Below are positions 36,478 to 47,397 of a stretch of DNA of 64,000 nt, in pieces. This DNA comes from Lithospermum erythrorhizon. Lineage: Eukaryota > Streptophyta > Magnoliopsida > Boraginales > Boraginaceae. The translations under genes and the position numbers were made by a program. The stretch's first letter is position 1. Every line of letters begins with the position of its first letter. The notes under the pieces are model-generated. The model saw only the letters and a list, made by a program, of their open reading frames with translations. It ran no database searches and was not told the origin of the DNA. Where the stretch lies: NCBI GenBank assembly GCA_019722365.1, contig JADFUC010001453.1, forward strand, positions 992,001 to 1,056,000, in the 5' to 3' direction.

Positions 36478-38662
36478 TAATATGCTTGGAATTGTAGAGG
36501 CATGTAGCTTTTGACATTCTCAAAATATGATTGAAATTTGGAAGTAGGAAAATTAGTTACGAAAAACTTACAAAACATTGAGTAAACATTCATGTATTCC
36601 ACCTTGTAATATACGTAGTATATTCTAGAGGGTTGGTATTTAAGTATGGTAACACATGTGTCTAGTATTATAAGGAATTGACTCTCATATCTATTTTGGT
36701 CTTTCCAGTAATATCATAAACCATTTCTCATGTATTTTTTTGTATTGCTAACAATGCTATAATGTGGTTAACAATAATAACTTCTTGTGAAATTTTGGCA
36801 CGTTAAAGAAATATGTTGAAGCCAAGTAGTAGTGAATTCCTCGTATATTGAAGTGTAATCATAATCTTGGAGTTTCATAATGCTTGATATGCATTCTTAC
36901 TTTGATCGAACGAACTTCACAATGTTTGAAGATTCTGGAGTAGTACTCATCATTGGTGGAATTTTAATCAAATGGATTTTATAATTCTAAGCTTTTAACA
37001 GTTAGTTTCAATAGCTTAATGTCATTTGAAACTAATTACAAGGAAGTTGCAAGTATCTATAATCATATAAAGCCTTTCTATTGCTCAGTTCTTCATTTTT
37101 GGGTAATAGTGATTTAATATTTGCATTTAAGACAAGGATGCCAATGCAGTTCCTCTTTCTTGTTATATATTTATTCCATGAGCATCCTACTATGTTCATG
37201 TTCTTTTTAATCACATGAAAAGTTTTGTGGACTTCTTTAATTTTTTTATTTCTTTTTGTTGAGCTCTTGTCCTGTTTAACATAGAGGTTTTGACGTCTCT
37301 ATTTAATGAAATGAAATATAGTGGAGTTCCTCCTGATGAGGAAGCCAAGAATGTTATGCTTTCTCTTGCAAAAACAGCAAAATAACAAGAATAAGCTAAC
37401 CTGCTTGTTGATAATGTACATGTGCACACTTAAGCACAATACTACAGTAGTAAACTATCCATGAGCATATGTGATGCTAAATATGAAGATACTTATAGCG
37501 GGAGTGTTTACAGTGATGCGGAAGAAATCAATTTGTTAATGAACACCACAAATAAATTATTATTAGTTGTTGAGTTCGATTCAAAGGTAGCGTTCCTACT
37601 TATCAAGAATCTATGAGGTCCATATTAAAATCAATTAATTTTAGATGGATAAAGTCCAATATCTTATCAACAACCTTGTATGTTTTGACATATTCAATCC
37701 AGAACACCGAATGAGTCCTCCTCCAATACTACTCGCTCGATAATGAGGATTTTGTATGTTTTGAATGTAACTAATCTTTCTATCCTAGTTAAGTGAGGTA
37801 AATGCAGACTCTCACTATAGTTCGTTTTGTATTCAAGTGAACACTGGATTAGTTATATATCGGGGCTTTCTTTTTTGTTTGCCCTCTTTCACATTGAAGA
37901 GATATGATGTACTATGTATTGTAATGTTTAACTGACTAAAAAGTGAACATGTCCTAAGGATTTGTTGAACATAAATGTGCGACTTCACTTGATAAATGAA
38001 AAATGTGTACTGGTGACAACCTTGTTTAGATGTTAACGAATTAATTAGTAATACTTGGAATTATAGTTGAGCCAGTGAAGTTATGTTGAGTAGTCTGTTG
38101 GATTTGGTCAGTTGACTAGTTGTGACTTATGAATTACACTAGACTTCAAAATTACAAATACATAAATACTTGATCGAGTAGAAAGAACTTCATTAAATTA
38201 CCCGATTTAACTTAGCTTGATTCTTTATCAAATCATGTCGAATCTTATTTTCATATTTTGACGATGAGATGTTTCGAAATCAATACACACAAATGATCAA
38301 GTATAGTTGATCATGTGTATTGAGTTTGACTTCACTTGATTCGACATCGACTCGATTTAAACAGTTTCCTTAAAACAACGTGTTAATACATAATAATAAT
38401 ATATTGTTAATTTACTACTCAGGTATATTATTTATTGAGACTTCAAACAAATTATCAATATATACATAACTTAATTTAGTATTTATATATAATATATATC
38501 AAATTGAACTTTTGATTTAAATTGATCAAGCTAAGTAGAGTTTCACTCGGTTTAAAGTACTTCAAAGTACAAGTAGAGTATTCGAACGGAAACTTCTGTT
38601 CATGCCTGTACAGACATGAAAATTTCAGACAAATATATCATGAATAATATAATACTAGGACA

Positions 38663-39259
38663 TAGGGTTCCAATGGTTTGGTTCGGTTTTGAGCCAAAAT
38701 TAGAACCGAACCTATTTCATTGGTTCTCTCAAAGGTAGAACCTAAATCGGTTCGGTTTCTCATCGGTTTCCATCTGCTCCTGCTCGGTTTCTAAATTTCT
38801 AAGCAAGAGTATTTTTGAAGATATCGCTCAACTCAAAATTAAACTTCTTTAAACTAGATTTAACCCTCACTTTCAATTAATCCCTTTAAGATACACTATA
38901 CAATCTACAATATTCAATACACACAATACCATTATTTTTACATATCTTTGTATTCTATATTATTAGTTTAGAAAGATTTATATATATTTTATTTCATTAT
39001 ACCAATAACGAACAAGTTAAATCTAAATTCCTTCTTAAAACGCATTACGCAAATACTACAGCATTCTCGAAAAGATAATAAATAAAATTTGAAAATTCTA
39101 CACAAAATTTAGAAATCGTTCGCTTGCTCGTTATTTCAGTGCCTAACCTACCATTTCTAAGCTTTGACGCCGAACTCCAACGTTCGTTCCAAAATTTATG
39201 TTATTTTCTGCTCGATTCTGGGCTTGCCCGGGACGGCTTTATATTTTGTTGCCACCCTA
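38663..39259. mobile_element. hAT-type non-autonomous element
   Basis: The 597-bp block starts TAGGGTTCCAA and ends TTGCCACCCTA, an imperfect terminal inverted repeat (9 of 11). Flanking 8-mers are ctaggaca (38655-38662) and gtaggaca (39260-39267), matching at 7 of 8. The left third is rich in GGTTCGGTTT words. No transposase frame is present. Terminal motif and 8-bp duplication fit the hAT superfamily, as for the element at 1802-2091. Confidence 0.65.
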
Positions 39260-39720
39260 GTAGGACATATGAACGAAATGCTTAAAAACTAATAAAACAA
39301 CAAGACATATTTGGAAAGTGTCATGCTCTAAAATAAATGCACTACGAATTAATTGTGATAAATGAACAAGCAAAATTAAGTGAATGAATTTATATAGAGA
39401 TGACAATTTTTATTTTTTTAAAGTCACGTATACTTGCATTGCAAATACTCCGTATTACGATATGAAGTTAAACTAGAGTACCCATATTATTGCTTTTATC
39501 GAAGTGTTCTTCATGGTAAAAAAAAAATAGATTATGTGATCGTTTTATCAAATAATTTTATTTGTAGAAGAGAGATTACATGTATATTCAAAACTTAAAA
39601 TGAATAACTAACCATCATTACTTGCCACTTCGCAATAATTAATCCAACTAATCATAATTAAAAAGAAAAGAAAAGCTCATCATTAATCAGTATCCTTAAA
39701 TACACTTTCTCTATTTAATA

Positions 39721-39958
39721 CTCCCTCTATTTTTTTTAATTTATTGTTCTATACTAAATTGCTTTAAAATATCTATATTCTAAAGATGTAGTTGTGATTT
39801 TTATATTTTCAACGATTTCTTTTAATTCAATTTTTCATCAATCTACCAATGATATCGTTTTTACTATCACACACATTTTCAACGTATATTTCGATTACTT
39901 TTATTTTATTAATCTACACAAATTGCTAAAATAACAAATAAATAAAAAATGGAGGGAG
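39721..39958. mobile_element. Stowaway MITE
   Basis: The 238-bp element starts CTCCCTCTATTTTTTTT and ends AAAAAATGGAGGGAG, an inverted repeat, flanked by TA at 39719-39720 and 39959-39960. CTCCCTC ends with TA target duplication are diagnostic of Stowaway. It sits about 120 bp upstream of the predicted TATA box of the ARF gene. Confidence 0.85.
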
Positions 39959-40073
39959 TAATCAACATTATTACAAGGAAGTTTTGTTATTTATGACAAA
40001 ACAAATAAGAAAGTAAAAAGATACACTCCTAAACCATAATTAAGTTTACGATTAAGCTTAACCATCTTCTTAC

Positions 40074-40142
40074 GTATAAATATATATGAACAGAGAGATT
40101 TAGAGAGAGAAAGAGAAATAGAGAGAGAGAGAGAGAGAGATG
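40074..40142 (+). promoter_or_regulatory. ARF core promoter: TATA box and GA tract
   Basis: cgtataaatatatatg at about 40074-40088 is a good TATA box. It is followed by a GAGA-rich tract ending at 40142, typical of plant leaders just downstream of the start site and possibly a BPC-type GAGA-binding site. Transcription probably starts near 40110, but that position is inferred from TATA spacing only. Confidence 0.5.
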
Positions 40143-40635
40143 AGAAAAAGCTAGTGTTCATTAGTTGCCTTTTTCTAGCACTTGATTGTCCTCATTTTTT
40201 AGGGTTTCAAACAGTACTTTTTTCTATGCTTAGCTCTTTAGCTCCAAGAAAACTTCGAGATCTGAACAGTTTAAGTTTGTTACCATTTTCTTGAAATACC
40301 CTTTTGTTTTAGCTTCACTAAGCATAGGATTCTGTTATTTTTATTGTTATTAGTGTTGTATTTACTCTGTTTTGTTACTTTAGTTAGTTATATTTGTGCA
40401 AATTGAAGATCTAGAGAAGTAAAGTAGTGTATGAAGTAGCTGAAGAGTAGAATGGGTGTATTTGGTTGTGGGGTTGGTCTTGGTTGATGTAAAGTTGTGA
40501 ACTTTTTGGTTCTTGGTGGTGTTTTTAGGGGTGGGGGAGGGTGAAATTAGTTAACTTTAATATTAATTGTTCTTTTGGGTGTGTTGGGCATAGTTAATCA
40601 TTTCAATTTAGATAAGAGTAGTTGTGTGCTTAGTA

Positions 40636-43600
40636 ATGAGGTTGTCAACTTCACCTTCTCCGGGATTTAATCCTCACCCTGAAGAAGGTTTGGTTTACTG
40701 ATATTATATGGTCTTGTCAGTACTATTGCTGTTCAAATTGGCTTTCGAAGGGTGTACTCAACCCTTTTGAAATGTTTGGTGTGTGTAGGAGAAAAGAAAT
40801 GCTTGAATTCGGAGCTGTGGCATGCGTGTGCTGGTCCTCTGGTATCTCTGCCAGTTGTGGGGAGCCGCGTGGTATATTTCCCCCAAGGACATAGTGAGCA
40901 AGTAAGTTGGCAAAGATTTATGAGCTTATGATATGTGGATTAATTTTCTAGCTAGTTGGTAGCTAAAACTGAAGTGCAATGTAGTGTAGTGTGAACTTGT
41001 GACTATTTTAAGTTTTTTACTCTCTGAAGATCCCACATTGAAGTATGCTGGTTCTCCAACCAGTTTTAAATTTTCATTTGTCGTTATTGATTCTTGATTG
41101 TAATCCAGAACACGTGGCAGTATATTGTGTCTTGTATAGTATGTCATGTTTTGATACTGTATAAAGATGCTAACAAAATTTGAAAAGGAAAAAAAAAACC
41201 TTCACCTTATCACTTATGTAGTTTGACCTGATGCTAAATTTTACAATCCTTCCAGAAATGGTAATATTTCAATTGTAGACATTGATATCCATACGCTTAG
41301 AGTTTTGGGGATATAAACTGGTCCTATGATTGCGAAATTAGGGCTGCGCTTTCACAGTCCCATGTTTTTTGTTATGTCCTCACATTAGATTGGCACCCCA
41401 CTGTCTGCTAAACAGGTTTCCGCATCAACCAACAAGGAAATTCATGCCCAAATTCCTAACTATCCTGGTTTACCACCACAACTTATGTGCCAGCTACACA
41501 ACGTGACGATGCATGTAAGTTATCTATTCCTTACTTCTGCTTTATTGATTCACATGTTAAGCTTCTGGTTGGAAGTTGTGACATCCTTATTTTAAACCAA
41601 AACTCCTTAGCTAAGACTTTAACTTTGAGTTTTCAGGCAGATGTTGAGACTGATGAAGTGTACGCTCAGATGACATTGCAGCCATTAAGTCCTGTAATTC
41701 ATATTGCCTTGCAGCAAATTATGTTGTCTATTTGTTGTATAATTCCTATAAGTCCTTTTTTTGTTTCTAATTACAGCAAGAGCAAAAGGATGTGTGTCTA
41801 TTACCTGCAGAACTTGGCAATCCAAGTAAACAGCCAACCAATTATTTCTGCAAAACATTGACTGCTAGTGATACCAGCACACATGGAGGATTCTCTGTCC
41901 CTCGTCGAGCAGCTGAAAAAGTGTTTCCTCCTCTTGTAAGTCTCTTAAGCATATAACCAACTTTTTTTTAATTTGTGTACTCTTTTGGCACCGTCATTCA
42001 TGTTATTGTTGTCAATCTTTTTTCTATTTTGAATTCCCAGGATTATTCTCAGCAGCCTCCAGCTCAAGAACTTATGGCGAAGGATCTCCATGGAAATGAA
42101 TGGAAATTTCGTCATATCTTTCGAGGTGAACTTTTTTTAAGGAGAAGTTAGGCTCCGATGTTTATGTTCAGTAGAATATAGTAGAAATTGTCGCATGCAC
42201 AAATTGTCAAGAAAGTGAATTTATTTCAGAGATTCTATATTACAAATTGATGAGCCACTTGACCTTGAAGTCAAAAAGATATAATTCTACCTTAAATCAT
42301 TTGTACTGTCGTTAATTATCTATTTCAACCATAAGAGGTCTGGTGTTAGTTTCACTGACTGCTATTATATGGGTGCTTTATTTTGTCTATCCACTCACCC
42401 TTCTATTTCCCCCTCCCCCTTTATACTGCTGTTTTCACTTCTTTTGCCTGCACATAATCCCTCTCATTTGATTCTGATGGTTATAAGTTATATAATTTAA
42501 GTCTTTGCTTATAGGTCAGCCGAAGAGGCATCTTCTCACAACTGGTTGGAGTGTCTTTGTTAGTGCCAAGAGACTAGTAGCTGGTGATGCTGTGATCTTT
42601 ATCTGGTACAGCTCCTAGGGGTCCACTTTTTGACCATTAAAAATAAATTGTTATTTCTCAAGTGCGATATTTCTCATTATTGGATTGATTGCTGCTTTGT
42701 CTCGTATCACTTATGGTTTATTGAAATGATTCCCTCTGTCATATCAAAGCTGAACCAATCTCATGTTTACAAAATTTAAAAAATGTACTTGCTCAATTTC
42801 ATCATTTGCTACCCAGGAATGAGAATAATCAATTACTATTAGGCATTCGGCGGGCCAGCCGTCCTCAAACTGTTATGCCTTCTTCAGTTTTATCAAGTGA
42901 CAGCATGCATATTGGCCTTCTTGCTGCAGCAGCTCATGCAGCATCAACAAATAGTCGCTTCACAATATTTTACAATCCAAGGTAGTACTTGTCAAATTTT
43001 GATGTCTTTTACAATTAATAATCATTCACTTTTCTTTGTTGATGATTTCAGAGCTAGTCCATCGGAATTTGTCATACCTCTAGCGAAATATGTGAAAGCA
43101 GTATATCATACACGAGTGTCTGTAGGTATGCGCTTCAGGATGCTGTTTGAAACAGAGGAATCAAGTGTTCGTAGGTAAGGTCCTACTTACTGTTGTATAT
43201 TAAGATATGCATCATTTTTCATGCAGTCATGTTTACTTATATACATAAAATGGAAAATAAATTTCTTGACAATGGACTTTACCCTCTATGGCTGTCTTGA
43301 TGCAGGTATATGGGAACCATTACTGGCATCAGCGATTTAGATCCTGATCGCTGGCCAAATTCACACTGGCGCTCTGTTAAGGTGTGCTGATAGCAGATAA
43401 AATGTCGTTTAGTAGAACTTGGACATAGGTTTTGGTTTTCTGAGAGAACGAATTTTGCGATAGGCAGATGCATGTGTCCTTGACATCATTATCTTTTCAT
43501 TTTGAAGATTTTATATGTCGAAGTTGGATATGTTTATTTAATCATATGGTTGATGTGTAGTCACTTGAGGATTCATGTATATAGCACCTGGCTTCTATTA

Positions 43601-46560
43601 ACTTCAAGTGTCCATGAACTAGCAGCTGAAATTATGATGAATACTCAAATGGATTACACGAACACTAAGATTAGGAAGACATTTGAACAAAATTATCTAA
43701 ATCAAGATAATTACCTCATGTTCCCATTTGATTCACAATTAACTATTTTGTGGGTTGAGTGGTACTAATACACTTGCGAAGATGCCACATATTCTGCATT
43801 GTTTTGGCTTGGTTCTCTCTTATTATGTGGGTATGCAACATTGTATTGTTGTTCTGCATAATTTACTGACCTTTCATAATCTCTGTGGAGTCATGACATC
43901 CATTGTTTCTTTTCATTCTTTTATTTAGATGGGACGTGTATCTGATATATCTATGATATCTTTTGTGGTTATAGGTTGGATGGGATGAATCAACTGCAGG
44001 AGAGCGGCAGCCTAGAGTTTCTTTGTGGGAGATAGAGCCTCTAACAACTTTCCCTATGTATCCGTCTCCTTTCTCCTTGAGATTGAAGCGTCCATGGCCA
44101 TCAGGACTGCCTACTTTCCCTGGTATGTTTCATTATGCCAATTTCCCTTCGAAGATATACTAGTTTACTAGTTGTTCTCAAATCAGTTTGTTAAATTTTT
44201 CTTGTTCCTTTTTGTCAGGACTCAAGGATGGTAATCTTAGTATGACTTCTCCATTTACATGGCTTCATGGTGACATTGGGGTCCAAGGGGTTCAATCATC
44301 AAGTTTTCAGGGCCTTGGTGGTACCCCGTGGATGCAACCAAGGTTTGATGCTTCTTCTATGCTTGGTTTGCAACCTGACATGTACCAAACAATATCAGCT
44401 GCTGCACTACAGGACTCGAGGACTTTAGATACATCAAAGATCCCGAACCAGTCACTTCTGCAGTTCCAGCAAAATGTTCCTGGTGTTTCAGCCTCAGTGC
44501 TCCAAAGTCAACTTATGCAGCAGCCTCATTCTCAGTCAAACTTTATTCAGAGTTTTTCAGAAAATCAATTGCTTTCCCAGTCTCAACTGTTGCAGCAACA
44601 GTTGCAGCAGCAGCAACTTCAGCAAACCCAACAACTGTTACATCCTCAATATCATGATCAACAACCGTCTTCCAAGACACTCTCCAGTCTCTCGCAGATC
44701 AGCATGGCCTCCCAGGCCCAGTTTTCATCTGCCCAGGCACTTCCCTCGACTTGCCAACAACAACCCTTTTCTGATATAGTTGGGAATCATGTGAATTCGC
44801 CTACTAGCTCTATGATGCAGAATCTCTTTAATTCATTGTCCCGTGATGGTGCATCCCAGTTGTTAAATTTGCCCGATTCGAATGGTCTTGGCTCACCCTC
44901 TGTGCCTTCGAAGCGAGTTGCCCTTGGATCCTATCCTCCTGCAAGTACACATTATGGTATGCCCCAGGCTGGAGAGTTGAACAATAATAGTTCTAAAGTC
45001 TCTGATCTGTCAGCATTGTTACCTCCATTTCCTGGTAAAGAGGTTCCAGATTATCGAGGCATCTCAACTTCTCAAAGCAATTCATTGTTTGGTGTTAATG
45101 CAGACTCACATGTTCTGATGCCAAGCAGAATGGCAAACCTCCGAAGTAACTGTGGTGAAAATGAACATTTGTACTCAACCACTAACTTCTCTAGTGCAAT
45201 AGGCACTGATTTTCCACTTAACTCGGACATGACAACTTCAGGTTGTGTGGATGAGTCAGGTTTCTTGCAGTCCTCAGAAAATGTGGACCAAGCAAACCAA
45301 TCCACCGGAACCTTTGTGAAGGTGATTATGCCCATGATTGCTTGCTGCATCTGTCTAATAGTGATATATCGATTCCATATCCACTTATGTTTCTTAACTA
45401 GGGAGGACTATTATCCTTGACTTGGAAGATCACATACTTTAATCTAATGGGGTCAAATTATTTCCATTATGTCTCTGCATCCTGATAATTTATTTTAAAA
45501 TGAGAAAATAGTTTTTTTTAATAATAAAATGAGAATAGTTTGTGCATGAGTAAATTGTTACTTCTTTGTCTCCCTACTTAAGTTTATTCAACTCTTGGCC
45601 TAAGGCGACAATGTGAATCGAGCTTTGACAGCAGTTATGTGTGCTTCTTTTAATGCTTGGTTTGACTGAAAGTAATTTCTAACAGGTTCACAAATCAGGG
45701 TCCTTTGGGCGGTCTCTAGACATATCCAAGTTTAGCAGCTACCATGAACTACGCATTGAGCTTGCTCGTTTGTTTGGCCTAGATGGATTGTTGGAGGACC
45801 CTGAGAGATCAGGCTGGCAGCTTGTATTTGTTGACCGAGAAAATGACGTTCTTCTCCTCGGCGATGACCCTTGGCAGTAAGTACTCCTCAACATATATTA
45901 GGTCTTTCCAGAAATATATGGCTTTGTTTGTTGCTTAAATTCAACTTAAGAGCCTTAAAATAGTTTTTGTTTTGCCTACATTGGTTGAAAGGTTGTTCAT
46001 CAGGTATGTGAATGAAGTCTTAGAAGTGGAATTTTTGAAACCCGACTCCAAGTCATGGAAGTAAAATTTTGGGAACTTGATCTAAGTTAGTACTATCTAG
46101 CTGCTGATCAGTAAATTTTTCCACAGCACATTTTGACACATCAGTAAATTTTCCACAGAACATTTTAACATATCAGTAAATTTTCCTAGTTGAAGTGAAC
46201 TGATGACGCCCCAGACTCAAATAGTTTCTGATTTAGGGCGGAAGATATATGAATCTTTACTACCCCTTGGCTCCCTGTTATAGGGCGGAAGATATATGCA
46301 TCATTACATCTTTGCTTGTTTAGGGACAATTGCAGTCTTATAAGCCCTTAATTCTTTGCTTGTTTAGGGAGTTCGTGAATAGCCTCGGGTACATCAAGAT
46401 TCTCTCTCCACTTGAAGTGCAGCAAATGGGAAAAGATGGTCTTAAACTTCCAAATTCAGTCTCAACAGAGAGGGATTATGGTCATGGCATTTATATGGAC
46501 CAGAAGGATCCGAAAGGCGACGTTAATCGGTTATCATCAGTGGGAACTCTTCACTACTGA
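40636..46560 (+). CDS. ARF6: Auxin response factor, ARF6 type
   Basis: Fourteen exons (40636-40687, 40789-40901, 41416-41514, 41637-41693, 41777-41935, 42041-42125, 42515-42605, 42817-42981, 43052-43174, 43306-43381, 43975-44122, 44219-45321, 45686-45876, 46368-46560) encode 884 residues. This class A activator binds AuxRE (TGTCTC/TGTCGG) and promotes flower maturation, hypocotyl growth and adventitious rooting. Order: dimerisation/B3 DNA-binding domain (B3 about 129-231, with [20 protein letters not shown]), ARF ancillary domain (about 257-345), Gln-rich activation region (390-757), and a C-terminal PB1 domain (758 to about 850) with the conserved lysine side ([11 protein letters not shown]) and acidic side ([17 protein letters not shown]). 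Blocks such as [12 protein letters not shown] favour ARF6 over ARF8. A miR167 site lies in exon 13, and the last intron has a duplicated acceptor. Reading through intron 12 would add a premature stop at 45420. Confidence 0.96.
45805..45825 (+). promoter_or_regulatory. miR167 target site in ARF6 exon 13
   Basis: The 21-nt site (core ATCAGGCTGGCAGCTTGT) matches the known miR167-complementary site of ARF6 and ARF8 transcripts. It encodes part of RSGWQLV within the PB1 domain. miR167 cleaves these mRNAs to limit auxin responses in flowers and roots. The one-base bulge or mismatch relative to miR167 in the centre-left is the standard form of this site in the family. Confidence 0.92.
46107..46370 (+). 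repeat. Short tandem duplications and doubled acceptor in the last ARF6 intron
   Basis: Three copies of atcagtaaatttt-ccacag (starts 46107, 46140, 46172; period about 32), two copies of gggcggaagatatatg (near 46235 and 46283) and two copies of ctttgcttgtttaggga (46310-46326 and 46354-46370) lie in a row. The last pair duplicates the real splice acceptor of exon 14. Confidence 0.75.
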
Positions 46561-47397
46561 TGTCCGAAGTACTTGAAAATAATAGAGATTGAACTCTATG
46601 GTAATTTGTATCATATTAGTTTCTTCTAGTGAGTGAAGTTTAAGGTATCATTTTTTTTGTCATACACTAGTGAATGAGCTGTAATATTATCTGTTTTTAT
46701 CCTAATGGTGACTATGAACTGTTGACCACTGTAGTTCAGTCACTGTAAATTTTAATATGCTGTGGCATCATTGGCATAAGACCACCTTATTTAAATTTTC
46801 TTCTATCCTGACTTGTAACTATGAGGTAGGCTGTAAAGAAAATGAAAATGCAGTCAAATTTCCACCTGGTTTCAAATGGCATTTACTAAACACTATTGTT
46901 GGTAAGTTTTTTAAGGTGCCATACATAGAAATAAATTAAATTAAATTCTCATTATATTTTTTAGAAGTTACTTCTTATTCATTGAATTTTACATTACATT
47001 CATCTTTTTATCACTAAACTTTCAAATCGACTAATTTCATTATCCAACTTCAAATAATTGATAAATTTGATACAAACGTTAATTTTTCGGATTAAATCGC
47101 TAACCTAATGCCACATTAATCCACATGACCTAAACCAAGGATATTTTAGTAAATTTATTAATTAATTAAATTCCAAAAAATATCAATAAATTTTGGCCTT
47201 AATTAATTAATAAATTTTTGTATTTAATTAATTAATTAAGGCCAACATTTATTTTGTACATGAGCACTTATTTTTTGTGCTAAAAAATAGCAATCGTGTA
47301 AAATATATAAAGCAACAGTCCCTCAGCGTTCCTCCTTCCATTCGAAACCCTAGCAGAACCCTTAAACCCTCCAAACTTCAATTTCCTTTATCACAAA
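46561..47397. other. Intergenic region between ARF6 and the DEAD-box helicase
   Basis: Contains the ARF6 3' UTR, then AT-rich DNA with TTAATTAATT runs at about 47150-47240, then the helicase promoter and leader. No gene is seen in the short open frames. Confidence 0.55.
47304..47370 (+). promoter_or_regulatory. Helicase core promoter: TATA box and telo-boxes
   Basis: TATATAA at 47304-47310 lies about 90 nt before the ATG. AAACCCTA at 47345-47352 and a second AAACCCT at about 47364-47370 follow in the probable leader. Telo-boxes are typical of plant genes for translation and RNA metabolism. Confidence 0.5.

Larger units (their letters stand above)
34755..38662. other. Gene-free repeat-derived DNA
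   Basis: No coding frame is supported. It includes a patch of unusually high GC at about 35190-35330, a possible LTR 3' portion ending at 36079 and an 81-bp tandem duplication at 36316-36477. TCGA-rich words like those at 2101-2520 recur around 38160-38350. Confidence 0.5.
39260..40635. other. ARF promoter and leader region
   Basis: The left half is AT-rich repeat-like DNA containing a clear Stowaway MITE (39721-39958). From about 40074 the sequence has a TATA box, a GA tract and a probable long 5' leader of the ARF gene (about 500 nt before the ATG). ARF6-type genes commonly have long leaders with upstream ATGs, and several short upstream ATG frames are visible here. Confidence 0.5.

Noticed and set aside
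28851..40635. Search of the gene desert for a hidden gene cluster, CRISPR array or novel coding system
   Set aside because: No spaced short repeats of CRISPR type, no conserved protein frames and no clustering of related genes. What is visible is explained by transposable-element debris and AT-rich DNA.
45322..45420. Extension of the ARF6 exon 12 frame past 45321
   Set aside because: The donor at 45322 joins in frame to exon 13, which encodes the rest of the PB1 domain. The extension is retained-intron sequence, though a minor isoform is possible.
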